Below are positions 52,414-61,133 of a stretch of 64,000 nucleotides of DNA, one piece after another. The position numbers were made by a program, and so were the translations under genes. Every line of letters begins with the position of its first letter. Within the stretch, counting starts at the first letter, position 1. The notes under the pieces are model-generated. The model was not told where the DNA came from and searched no databases. It was given only the letters and a program-made list of their open reading frames with translations. The DNA is from RYN-230 sp963834515 (GTDB lineage Bacteria; Actinomycetota; Actinomycetes; Streptosporangiales; Streptosporangiaceae), in the NCBI GenBank assembly GCA_963834515.1, contig CAWICB010000010.1, forward strand, positions 1-64,000. The letters are read 5' to 3'.

Positions 52414-52797
52414 TCATGGAGTGCGCGCGGACGCGGGGCGGCGCCGGACCGGGCCGAACCGGTGCCAGGCCATCCGCCAGCCGAGCTGGAACAGGCCGAG
52501 GAAGGCCAGGGCGACCAGGATGAACGCGAACGCCGTGCCCTGGCCGGCCAGCACCCGGAGAGTCATCCCGACCGCCACCGTGCCGAGCCAGACGCCGACC
52601 CCGGTCGGCAGCAGCGCGGCCGGGCGCCGCCACCAGCGGGTGGCCAGCAACCCGGCCGCGGCGCCGGCCGCGAACGGCCAGAACGTGTCCCACAACCCGG
52701 CCAGCCCGCCGCCCGCGTGGTGGTTGGCCCGGCCGATCAGCACGAACAGCAGCACACAGCCCAGATCCGCGGCGGCCGCCCCAGCGGCAGAACGCAT
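52414..52797 (-). CDS. DUF3054 family membrane protein
   Basis: A 127-residue protein starting at ATG 52797 (GGAGAG upstream). It shows DLGCVLLFVLIGRANHHAGGGLAGLWDTFWPF and LATRWWRRPAALLPTGVGVWLGTVAVGMTLRVLAGQGTAFAFI, the hallmark segments of this four-helix actinobacterial family of unknown function. The preceding bases of the longer ORF overlap the promoter of the divergent hydrolase. Confidence 0.85.
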   Translation of the reverse strand: MRSAAGAAAADLGCVLLFVLIGRANHHAGGGLAGLWDTFWPFAAGAAAGLLATRWWRRPAALLPTGVGVWLGTVAVGMTLRVLAGQGTAFAFILVALAFLGLFQLGWRMAWHRFGPVRRRPASARTP

Positions 52798-52857
52798 GAC
52801 TCTCCTCACCCGGCTCGGCTGCGGACCCAACCTACCGGCACCGCGTAGGCTCCCGGT

Positions 52858-53631
52858 GTGGGCGGCCGGATGCTGCGCCGGATCGAGGCGGGAACGGGCC
52901 GCCCTGACGTGCTGCTGGAGGCTGGGCGGAACGACGTGGCCGCCTCATGGCGGCCGGTCATGGACCTGCTGTCACCGCAGCTGCATGTCGTGGCCTACGA
53001 CCGGGCCGGGCTGGGCGCCAGCCCGCCTGCCGCCGATCCGGCCATCCTGGCCCGTCAGGTGGACGACCTCACGACCATCATCACCGCCGCAGCCGCCGGC
53101 CGGTGCGTGCTGGCCGGGCACAGCTGGGGCGGCATCCTGGTCCAGCTGCTGGCCGTGCGCCGGCCGGACCTGGTGGCCGGGCTGGTCCTGGTCGATCCGG
53201 CCCACGAGCAGATGACCGAGGCGCTGCCCCAGGTAGCCCGGTGGGGGACCCGGCTGGCCCGGCTGGGGCGGCCCGACGAGCTACGTGGTGGCGACACCGC
53301 AGCCAGCCTGGGCCTGCTGCGCGAGCTCCGCCGCACCAGCCCGCCGTTTCCCGACGTGCCGGTCGTGGTGCTCAGCGCCAGCCGCGGCTTTCCCCGCCGG
53401 TTCCGGGCGCACTGGACGGAACTGCAGGCAGACCTGGCCGCCTCGGCCCCGCGCGGCCGGCACATCGTGGTGCACCGGGCCGGCCATCAGATCCACCGGC
53501 AGCGGCCGGACGTGGTGGCTGGCGCGATCCGGCAGGTGGCGGCCGAGGCCCGGGGCGGCTTACCCGCAGCCCGGCGGGCTGTTCCCGGGCTCCTGGCAAA
53601 CGTCACTGGGCCAGGGCACTTACGCCTCTGA
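52858..53631 (+). CDS. Alpha/beta hydrolase
   Basis: A 257-residue hydrolase fold protein with a GTG start. The nucleophile elbow is LAGHSWGGILVQLL, the oxyanion-side strand is LHVVAYDRAGLGASPP, the acid is probably in PVVVLSASRG or LVDPAHEQM, and the histidine is in VVHRAGHQIHRQRPD. It resembles generic esterase or haloperoxidase-like members; the substrate is not evident. It is 66 bp upstream of the KdpD-like gene in the same direction. Confidence 0.8.
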   Translation: MGGRMLRRIEAGTGRPDVLLEAGRNDVAASWRPVMDLLSPQLHVVAYDRAGLGASPPAADPAILARQVDDLTTIITAAAAGRCVLAGHSWGGILVQLLAVRRPDLVAGLVLVDPAHEQMTEALPQVARWGTRLARLGRPDELRGGDTAASLGLLRELRRTSPPFPDVPVVVLSASRGFPRRFRAHWTELQADLAASAPRGRHIVVHRAGHQIHRQRPDVVAGAIRQVAAEARGGLPAARRAVPGLLANVTGPGHLRL

Positions 53632-53697
53632 CCGGGCTGACCGCTTCCTGGTGGGCTGGGCTGCAGGGGACTGATGCCCCCATCGGAGGTGAGGCCG

Positions 53698-56049
53698 ATG
53701 TCGCGGGGACAGCTGCGCATCTACCTGGGCGCCGCGCCTGGCGTCGGGAAGACCTACACCATGCTCGCCGAGGGCCAGCGCCGTCATCGCCGTGGCGCCG
53801 ACGTGGTGATCGGCCTGCTCGAGACACACGGCCGGCGGCTGACCGCGGAGATGGCCCAGGGACTCGAGGTGGTGCCCCGCCGGGTCATGAGCTACCGGGG
53901 TAGCGAGTTCACCGAGATGGACCTGGATGCAGTTCTGGCCCGGCGCCCGCAGGTCGCGCTCGTCGACGAGCTCGCCCACACCAACGTGCCCGGTTGCCGG
54001 AACGCGAAGCGCTGGCAGGACGTCGGCGAGCTGCTCGACGCGGGCATCGACGTGGTCAGCACGCTCAACATCCAGCACCTCGAATCGCTCAACGACGTGG
54101 TCGCGCAGATCACCGGGACGCTGCAGCGGGAGACGCTGCCCGACGAGGTGGCCCGCCGGGCCGAGCAGATCGAGCTGGTCGACATGACCGCGGAGGCGCT
54201 GCGGCGGCGGATGGTGCACGGGAACGTCTACCCGCCGGACCGGGTCGAGTCAGCGCTCACTCACTATTTCCGGCCGGGCAACCTGACCGCGCTCCGCGAG
54301 CTCGCCCTGCTCTGGCTGGCCAACCGGGTGGACGAGGGACTGCAGCGATACCGGGCGGACCACGGTATCGCCGCCTCGTGGGAGACCCGGGAGCGGATCC
54401 TGGTCGGCATCGACGGGGTGCCGGGCGAAGAGGCGGTGATCCGGCGAGCGGCCAGGATCGCGGCCGGGACCCCCGGCAGCGAACTGTTCGCGCTGCACGT
54501 GACGGCCGGCGACGCGGCGGTCGCCGGATCGCGGGGCATGCTGGACGCCCACCGCGACCTGGCCGTGTCACTCGGGGCCAGCTACCGGCAGGTGGCGGCA
54601 GACGACGTGGCCCGGGCCATGATCGAGTTCGCCCAGGCGGAGAACGTGACCCAGGTGGTGATCGGCGCCAGCCGTCACGGCCGCCTGCACGCCCTGCTGG
54701 CCGGGGAGGACACGGGCAGCCGGATCACCCGCCGGTCCGGGGCCATCGACGTGCACCAGGTCCCCCGCGAGACCGGCCGCCGCGCGAACCTGCCCTACCT
54801 GGGCAGGTCGCTGGCCGGGGCGCGGCCACACGGCGCACGATACCTGGTGGTCGTGCTGACCGCGGCGTTGGCGGCCGTGCTGGCCGTGGCCGGGTACCTC
54901 ATGCCGCGGCCGGACGGCCTGGCCCGGGCGTTCGGCATCCTGGCCGTGGCCCTGGTGCTGCTGGCCGCCACGGCGGCCAGCCTGCTGGCCGAGCGGGCCG
55001 GAAACCAGGCTGCGCACGCGGCACGGGCCAGCGCCGAAGGCACCCTGCTGGCCCGGCTCGCAGGCAGCCTGCTCCGCGGCCACGGCGACCCACCCGCCCT
55101 GCTGGAAGAGATCCGCAAGCTCTTCGGGCTGACCGCGGTCAGCCTGCTGGAAAGCGAGCCGCACGCCGGCCCGCGATGGTACGTCCTGGCCAGTGCGGGT
55201 GAGCGGCCCCCGGAGACCCCCGACACCGACGTGGTCCTGCCGCTGACCGACGCACTGACCGTGGTCGGCCGGGGACGCTCGCTAGGGCCGGACGAACAGC
55301 GGCTCCTCACCGCGTGCGCCGGCCAGCTAGCGACGGCGTTCGAGCGCGACCGCGGCGACAGGCCGGGCGCGGGGGCTGAGGAGCGCGCGGTGGGTCACCG
55401 GGCCCGCTCCGCCATGCTGGCCGCGACCGGCCGGGATGCCCGGGAGCAGATCGCGGTGGCCGACCGCGCGCTGGCCAGCCTGGCCGGCCCCGCCGCCCAG
55501 ACCCCGGCCGAGCGGGCCGCCCTGATCAGGTCGGCGCAGCGGGCGGTGCGCCGTCTCGGCCGGCTGGTCACCGATCTCCGTGACCTCACCCGGCTGCACG
55601 CCGGGGCCCTGGACACCTACCTGCGCCCGGTCGATCTTGACGACGTGCTGGCCACCTGCCTGGAAGAGCTCGGACCCGGCGTACAGCACATCGACGTCCG
55701 CATCGCCGATGACGTGCCGGACGTGATTGCTGACGCCGACCTGCTGAGCAGGGTTCTCATCAGCCTGATAGCTGATGCCCTGCACCGCAGCCCGGCCGGC
55801 CGGCCGCCAGTGGTCAGCGCGGCCGCGCGGGGTAAGCAGGTCGAGATCCGGATCGCCGACCGCGGGCCGGCCGGGCCGCCGGACGGCGGGAGTGACAGCC
55901 TGGCCGTCCGGCTGGCGCTCGACGTCACTGAGGCGACCAGAGGCACGCTGCGCTGCGAGCAGATCGCGGGCGAGGGCCGGACGGTGATCATCACCCTGCC
56001 CGCGCCCGCCCGCCAGCCATTCGCACAGCCCGCGTTCGGCCCGGGCTGA
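53698..56049 (+). CDS. KdpD-like sensor protein with degenerate kinase core
   Basis: A 783-residue protein. The N-terminal KdpD domain has Walker A GAAPGVGKT (11-19), ETHGRRLTAEMAQGLEVVPR and VALVDELAHTNVPG. Next come a universal-stress-like domain (RILVGIDGVPGEEAVIRRAARIA; VTQVVIGASRHGRLHALL), a pair of DUF4118-like helices, a GAF-like region, and the kinase region. At the H-box, where SHDLRTP is expected, the sequence is AATGRDAREQ (near residue 575), so the phosphoacceptor His is Arg. The N-box asparagine is replaced (LIADALHRSP). No kdpE or kdpFABC is present. It probably senses and binds rather than signals by phosphotransfer. Start ATG 53698 has GGAGGTGAGG. Confidence 0.85.
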   Translation: MSRGQLRIYLGAAPGVGKTYTMLAEGQRRHRRGADVVIGLLETHGRRLTAEMAQGLEVVPRRVMSYRGSEFTEMDLDAVLARRPQVALVDELAHTNVPGCRNAKRWQDVGELLDAGIDVVSTLNIQHLESLNDVVAQITGTLQRETLPDEVARRAEQIELVDMTAEALRRRMVHGNVYPPDRVESALTHYFRPGNLTALRELALLWLANRVDEGLQRYRADHGIAASWETRERILVGIDGVPGEEAVIRRAARIAAGTPGSELFALHVTAGDAAVAGSRGMLDAHRDLAVSLGASYRQVAADDVARAMIEFAQAENVTQVVIGASRHGRLHALLAGEDTGSRITRRSGAIDVHQVPRETGRRANLPYLGRSLAGARPHGARYLVVVLTAALAAVLAVAGYLMPRPDGLARAFGILAVALVLLAATAASLLAERAGNQAAHAARASAEGTLLARLAGSLLRGHGDPPALLEEIRKLFGLTAVSLLESEPHAGPRWYVLASAGERPPETPDTDVVLPLTDALTVVGRGRSLGPDEQRLLTACAGQLATAFERDRGDRPGAGAEERAVGHRARSAMLAATGRDAREQIAVADRALASLAGPAAQTPAERAALIRSAQRAVRRLGRLVTDLRDLTRLHAGALDTYLRPVDLDDVLATCLEELGPGVQHIDVRIADDVPDVIADADLLSRVLISLIADALHRSPAGRPPVVSAAARGKQVEIRIADRGPAGPPDGGSDSLAVRLALDVTEATRGTLRCEQIAGEGRTVIITLPAPARQPFAQPAFGPG

Positions 56050-56250
56050 GCGGCCACCGGCCGGCCGCGGACCCGCCGTGCCGCATGCGCACTGTCCTGG
56101 GCAGTACCCGCTCCGGGCCACGGCCGGGGGACCTGTCCCGCGGCCCGCGCCGAACGTCCCGCGGGCCCGGCGTGCACCGGCGTTCCCCGGGCCAGCCCAG
56201 GCGTACACTCGCGGGGTGCCCGTACCAGGCTGCCCGGCTGCCGGTGGTCG

Positions 56251-56703
56251 ATGGCCCGGCTGTTGATCGTGCACCACACCGCCTCGCCGTCGATGCAGCT
56301 CATGCTGGAGGCGGTGCTGGCTGGCGCGGCCACCGACGAGATCGAGGATGTCGACGTGGTGGTCCGGCCCGCGCTGGCCGCGACCGCCCTGGACGTGCTC
56401 GGCGCGGACGGCTACCTGCTCGGCACGCCGGCCAACATCGGCTACATGTCCGGCGCGCTCAAGCATTTCTTCGACGGGATCTACTATCCGTGCCTGTCCG
56501 CCACCCAGCGCCGGCCGTATGCGCTGTACGTGCACGGCAACAGCGACACCGGCGGGGCGGTCCGCGCGGTCGAGTCCATCGCCACCGGGCTGGGCTGGCG
56601 GCGTTCCCGGCCACCGGTCACCGTGCTGGGCGAGCCCAGTGCGGCCGACCGGGAGGCGTGCTGGGAACTGGGTGCCACCGTGGCCGCGGAACTCGCCACG
56701 TGA
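56251..56703 (+). CDS. Flavodoxin-like / NAD(P)H-dependent FMN reductase family protein
   Basis: A 150-residue flavodoxin-fold protein. The phosphate-binding loop is LLIVHHTASPSMQLM, and the second flavin loop contains GYLLGTPANIGYMSGALKHFFDGIYYPCL, typical of multimeric flavodoxin WrbA or FMN-reductase relatives. Start ATG 56251. Its stop overlaps the next start (GTGA at 56700), indicating translational coupling to the PfkB-like protein, an uncommon pairing. Confidence 0.8.
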   Translation: MARLLIVHHTASPSMQLMLEAVLAGAATDEIEDVDVVVRPALAATALDVLGADGYLLGTPANIGYMSGALKHFFDGIYYPCLSATQRRPYALYVHGNSDTGGAVRAVESIATGLGWRRSRPPVTVLGEPSAADREACWELGATVAAELAT

Positions 56704-57590
56704 TCCTCACCGTCTCGCTGAACGCCACCCTGCACGTCAGCTACGAAACACCGCAGGTCGCCTGGGGCGCGGCGAACCACGTCAGCCGGATGTTCGCCCG
56801 GGCAGGCACAGGCGGCCTGGCCGTGGCCCGGGTGCTGGCCGGCCTGGGCGAGGACGTGGTGGCGGCCGGCTTCGCCGGAGGCGGCGCCGGGGACCTGATC
56901 GAGGCCGATCTGACCCGGTCCGGCGTGGTCACGGCGTTCACCCGGATCGGGCACGAGTCGCGCCGCATGGTCGAGGTGCTGGACGAAGCCCGCGCGCAGC
57001 ACACCTGGCTGACCGAGCCGGCCCCGTTCATCACCACCGAGGAACTTGGCCGGTTCGCGGGCGAGTACCGCAAGCTGCTGCCCGGCATGGCCGCCGTGGT
57101 GCTGAGTGGCGGGCTGCCCGCCGGTCTGCCCACCGACATCTACGCCTCGCTGGCCCGGTACGCCGGCGAGGCCAGCGTCCCAGCGCTCATCCAGGCCGGC
57201 GGCCCGGTGCTGTGGCACAGCCTGGACCGGCATCCGGCGCTGGTTCTCGCCGCGTCGACCGCGGGCGCGCCCGGCGCCGGGACCTCGGCCGGCCCGGCCG
57301 GGCTGGTGGACCGGGGCGCGGCCGCGGCGGCCATGGTGTCCGGCCCGGCGGTGCTGGCCGCCACGGCCGGCCGCGGCTGGCGGGCCGCGCTGGACGAACT
57401 GCCCGGCCTGTCCCTGTCCGGCGAGGCGGTGGTGGCCGGCCTGCTGCCGGCCGTGGCGCAGGGCTGGCCGTGGCCGGACGCGCTGCGGCACGCGGTCGCG
57501 CTGGGTGCCGCCGCCGACCCGGCGGGCGAGGTCGACCTGGACGGTTACGAGCTCCTCTGCCCGGAGGTTTCGGTCGAGCCAGCCGGCTGA
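56700..57590 (+). CDS. PfkB family sugar-kinase-like protein with altered active site
   Basis: A 296-residue ribokinase-fold protein resembling 1-phosphofructokinase/tagatose-6-phosphate kinase. The N-terminus is ILTVSLNATLHVSYE, then GLAVARVLAGLGEDVVAAGFAGG. The catalytic GxGD loop, expected as GSGDS, reads LSLSGEAVVAGLL near residue 238, so the base Asp is Glu and the first glycine is Leu. Kinase activity is therefore questionable. The coding end overlaps the converging exchanger gene by about 46 bp. Confidence 0.78.
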   Translation: MILTVSLNATLHVSYETPQVAWGAANHVSRMFARAGTGGLAVARVLAGLGEDVVAAGFAGGGAGDLIEADLTRSGVVTAFTRIGHESRRMVEVLDEARAQHTWLTEPAPFITTEELGRFAGEYRKLLPGMAAVVLSGGLPAGLPTDIYASLARYAGEASVPALIQAGGPVLWHSLDRHPALVLAASTAGAPGAGTSAGPAGLVDRGAAAAAMVSGPAVLAATAGRGWRAALDELPGLSLSGEAVVAGLLPAVAQGWPWPDALRHAVALGAAADPAGEVDLDGYELLCPEVSVEPAG

Positions 57591-58714
57591 GCTTGTCCGC
57601 CCGGCGGGCCCCGGCCAGGACGCCGGCCGGGGCGGCGGGCCAGGCCGGCCGCCCACCCCGCTGCCGTCAGCAGCAGCGGAACGCCAGTGAGCCGCAGCCC
57701 GGGCGCGCTGGTGTGCGCGGTGGCCAGCAGCGACCCGAGAAAGACCAGGTAGGAGCCGATGATGAGGGCGCCGGTAGCCCGGCGCACCCCGCCATCGCGG
57801 TAGGTGAATGCCATCGAGACCGCGGTCAGCCCGAGGTACCAGACTGCGATGAGCACGGCGTGCACGGACGGCGGGCCCAGCCCGGTGATGGTGGCGGGCA
57901 GCAGCAGCCCGGCCGTCACGTTCAGCGTGTTGCTGTTCAGCGTGGTGCTCAGCATGGCCGCCCCACGGCCGCGGGCGGCCAGGTACACCGCCGCCACCGC
58001 GTTGGGCAGACTGGTCACCGCGGCCAGCACCACCCCGCCGGTGATGATCTGCGGCACGCCGAAGTGCGTGCCGAGTGCGGTGGCCGACCGTTCCATCAGC
58101 ACGCTGGCCAGGACCACGACCAGCAGGGCCGCAGCCCCGACCACGACGTCCGCGCGGCGGCCGTGCGGCGGATGGATGACCTCCTCGAGTTCTTGCTCCT
58201 CCTCGTGGATGGCCACCGCGAGCCAGTCCTCCCAGCGCCGGGCCACCGGCAGCCGGGCCAGCCGGGCCCGGCCCCCGCCGAGCAGGACCAGGTAGGGCAG
58301 CAGCACGGCGAGCACCGCGGCCAGCCCGGCGCCCGGCGGGATGGTGCCGGTCGTGGTGACCAGGCAGACCGCCGCCACCCACAGCCCGACCGTGCCGCCC
58401 AGCATCACCACCTTGCGGTGCAGCGCGATGCGCCCGGCCACCACCGCGCCCAGGCCGAGCAGCGCGGCCAGGTTGAACACGTTGGAGCCGATGATGACGC
58501 CCGCGCCGACCTTCTGCTGGTGCGCGGCCAGCGCGCTGACCGCCGAGGTGATCTCCGGTGCGTCCGCGGCCAGCGCGGCCAGCATGCCGAGCAGCGCCTC
58601 GGACAGGCCGAGCCGTTCCCCGATCCGTTCCAGCCGGGTGACCAGCAGGTAGCTGGTGGCCAGGCTGGTGGCCGCGCCGAGGCAGAACACGAGAACCTCG
58701 GCGGGAACCGGCAC
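57545..58714 (-). CDS. Sodium/calcium (CaCA) exchanger family protein
   Basis: A 389-residue membrane protein with two inverted halves. The alpha-1 repeat is ALAADAPEITSAVSALAAHQQ followed by IIGSNVFNLAALLG; the alpha-2 repeat is VVLAAVTSLPNAVAAVYLAARGRG followed by TTLNSNTLNVTAGLLLP. An acidic cytoplasmic loop (HEEEQELEEV) lies in the middle. The conserved (G/S)N-(I/V/T)(F/L)N signatures fit cation exchange, with Ca2+ against Na+ or H+. Arginine-rich C-terminal tail. It overlaps the end of the pfkB-like gene. Confidence 0.85.
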   Translation of the reverse strand: MPVPAEVLVFCLGAATSLATSYLLVTRLERIGERLGLSEALLGMLAALAADAPEITSAVSALAAHQQKVGAGVIIGSNVFNLAALLGLGAVVAGRIALHRKVVMLGGTVGLWVAAVCLVTTTGTIPPGAGLAAVLAVLLPYLVLLGGGRARLARLPVARRWEDWLAVAIHEEEQELEEVIHPPHGRRADVVVGAAALLVVVLASVLMERSATALGTHFGVPQIITGGVVLAAVTSLPNAVAAVYLAARGRGAAMLSTTLNSNTLNVTAGLLLPATITGLGPPSVHAVLIAVWYLGLTAVSMAFTYRDGGVRRATGALIIGSYLVFLGSLLATAHTSAPGLRLTGVPLLLTAAGWAAGLARRPGRRPGRGPPGGQAQPAGSTETSGQRSS

Positions 58715-58755
58715 TGGGCTGCGTCCCTTGCGGATGCGGGCACGGACGCCGACCA

Positions 58756-58795
58756 GTCTTCCCGGCTCACCTCGGGTCTTCCCGGCTCACCTCGG
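58756..58795. repeat. Two 20-bp direct repeats
   Basis: GTCTTCCCGGCTCACCTCGG occurs twice in tandem upstream of the exchanger gene, in its probable promoter region. The copies are identical. Confidence 0.8.
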
Positions 58796-58860
58796 GCCCA
58801 GCCTATCGGCGTGGTCGGCCGGCGCCGCAGGCTACCTATGTAGCGTTGACTGCGCTGAAC

Positions 58861-59439
58861 TCACCACGGGTTGGGCGTGGAGCTGCCGTAGACCTGGTCC
58901 TGGAGCTGCCGTGCGGTAGCCGACGTGCCGCAGACCAGTGACGGCAGCTTGTCGTTGACCGCGGTCCAGTTGGCCCAGGCGATCAGCGAGTACTGCAGCG
59001 CCTTCGGGTTGCTGTTGCCGGTGTGCACCGGTGCCCAGAGTGTGCCCTGCTTCACCCACGGCGTGCCGAACTCGAGGTAGTGCGTGCGATGCCCGTCGAT
59101 GGTGAACGTCTGCGGGTACGGGCCCGGCCGGTTGTGCCCGGACCACCAGCTGGTGAAGTTGCTGGCGTTCGTGGTGTTGATGCTCACCCGGCCGTGGCTG
59201 AACCAGTCCAGGCTGGATCCCGGGTGCAGCCCGGCCTGGTCCACCGCGCACTGCACCAGCAGGGCGGGCGCGTCGGCGGCCCGGGCCCCGAACGGGTCGG
59301 CCATGGCCGGGCTGGCGCTGGCCCGGGTGCTGGCCGCGCCGTGCTTGGGCGGCACGACCGCGAAATGGCAGCCGGCCAGGGTGACGACCGCGGCCAGGGC
59401 GGCCCCGGCTCGGCCGGTACGTGCCAGCATCCGCCCCAT
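58861..59439 (-). CDS. Putative lipoprotein
   Basis: A 192-residue protein with a lipoprotein signal (RAGAALAAVVTLAGC, lipobox LAGC) and a short disordered linker. The folded domain contains QCAVDQAGLHPGSSLDWFSHGRVSIN, FTSWWSGHNRPGPYPQTF and PSLVCGTSATARQLQDQVYG. Two cysteines (QCAVD, VCGTS) could pair outside the membrane. Unrecognised family; no operon partner. Confidence 0.72.
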   Translation of the reverse strand: MGRMLARTGRAGAALAAVVTLAGCHFAVVPPKHGAASTRASASPAMADPFGARAADAPALLVQCAVDQAGLHPGSSLDWFSHGRVSINTTNASNFTSWWSGHNRPGPYPQTFTIDGHRTHYLEFGTPWVKQGTLWAPVHTGNSNPKALQYSLIAWANWTAVNDKLPSLVCGTSATARQLQDQVYGSSTPNPW

Positions 59440-59590
59440 GCCCGCCTCTCATTCAGCGCCGTCCGTATCCGCTCCCTTGTACCGTACGGCGGCCGGCCGG
59501 GTGCCAGTTATCGGGCAAAGTCCGCGGCGGCCTGGGCGGGTGGGACGGACCGTGATCTACTCCTGAGTAAGAATTCTGGGGAGGTGGCCC

Positions 59591-61133
59591 ATGGCGCTCG
59601 CGTTCTGGCGCCGCGCGGAGCAGGATCCAGGCTGGACCGCACTGATCGAGCCGGACGGTACCCAGGTCACGGCGGGTGAGGTGCTGGCCTGGGCGAACCA
59701 GCTGACCCATGTGCTGCGTGCGCTGGGCCTGCGCCCCGGAGACGGCATCGCGGCCGTGCTGCCGAACGGGTCCCCAGCGCTGGAGGTGTACCTGGCCGCG
59801 CTCCAGGGCGGCTGGTACTACACCCCGATCAACTGGCACTTCACCGCGCCCGAGATCGCGTACATCGTGGCTGACAGCGAGGCCAGGGCGTTCTTCGTGC
59901 ACGAGCGGTACGCCGCCGTCGGCGGGGCCGCGGCCGTCCAGGCCGGGGTGCCGGCCAGCGGGCGGCTCAGCTACGGCACCGTCCCAGGGTTCACGCCGGT
60001 GCGCCAACCTGCTGGCCGGGCAGCCGGCCAGCATGCCCGCGAACCGGACGGCCGGCTCGACCATGCACTACACGTCGGGGACGACCGGCCGCCCCAAGGG
60101 CGTGCGCCGCCCGCTCAGCGGGCTTGACCCCGACGAGGCGGCCGAGCTGACCACCGCCCTGCTCCAGCTATTCGGCGTTCCGGCTGGTCAGCCGAACGTG
60201 CACCTGGTGACCTCGCCGAACTATCACACCGCGGTCACCCTGTTCGGCGCGGCGGCAAGCCACCTCGGCCACACCCTGGCGTACATGGACGCGTGGGACG
60301 CCGAGCAGGCGCTGGCCTGCGTGGAAAGGTACCGGGTGACCAGCACGCACATGGTGCCGACCCATTTCAAGCGGATGCTGGCGCTGCCCGCGGAGACCCG
60401 GCAGCGGTACGACCTGTCGTCGATGCGCTGGCTGCTGCACGCCGCGGCGCCGTGCCCGGTGCCGCTCAAGCAGGCCATGCTCGACTGGTGGGGGCCCGTC
60501 GTATACGAGTACTACGCGGCCACTGAGGGCGGCGGGACGCTGGCCACCCCGCAGGACTGGCGGGACCGGCCGGGCACGGTAGGCCGGGCCTGGCCGGTCA
60601 GCAAGGTGATGATCGCCGACGACGACGGGACCGAGTGCCCGCCCGGCCAGCCCGGGACGGTCTACCTGCAGATGGGCCTGGACTTCGAGTACAAGGGTGA
60701 CCCGGCCAAGACCGAGGCGAACCGGCTGCGCGGCTTCTTCACCGCCGGGGACATCGGCTATCTCGACGGGGACGGGTACCTCTTCCTCTGCGACCGGAAG
60801 TCGGACGTGATCATTTCCGGCGGGGTGAACATCTACCCGGCCGAGATCGAGGCGGAGCTCATCATGCATCCGGCTGTGGCCGATGTGGCCGTGTTCGGCA
60901 TCCCGGACGACGAGTGGGGGGAGCGGGTAATGGCCGTGGTGCAGCCCGCCGACGGCCAGTCGGCCGGGCCGGAACTGGCGGCGGACATCCTGGCCTCGCT
61001 GGACGGGAAGCTGGCCCGGCTGAAGTGGCCGAGCACCATCGATTTCATCACCGAGATGCCGCGCGACCCCAGCGGCAAGCTGCTCAAGCGCCGCCTCCGC
61101 GAGCCCTACTGGCAGGCGGGCCGGTCGATCTAG
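59591..61133 (+). CDS. Acyl-CoA synthetase, AMP-binding (frameshifted)
   Basis: About 513 residues after repair. N-terminus FWRRAEQDPGWTALIEPDGTQ, P-loop MHYTSGTTGRPKGVRRPL, EYYAATEGGG, then FFTAGDIGYLDGDGYLFLCDRKSDVIISGGVNIYPAEIE, and the catalytic lysine in PRDPSGKLLKRRLREPYW. An extra C at 60002 (GTG-C-GCCAAC) breaks the frame; without it TPVANLLAGQPASM is continuous. The GGGGAGGTG ribosome-binding site precedes ATG 59591. It resembles fatty-acid or aromatic-acid CoA ligases of the FadD/CaiC type. The adjacent divergent LysR may not regulate it because they converge at 61130. Confidence 0.86.

Noticed and set aside
53698..56049. Complete Kdp potassium transport system
   Set aside because: Only the KdpD-like gene is present; no kdpF, kdpA, kdpB, kdpC or kdpE lies in the window.
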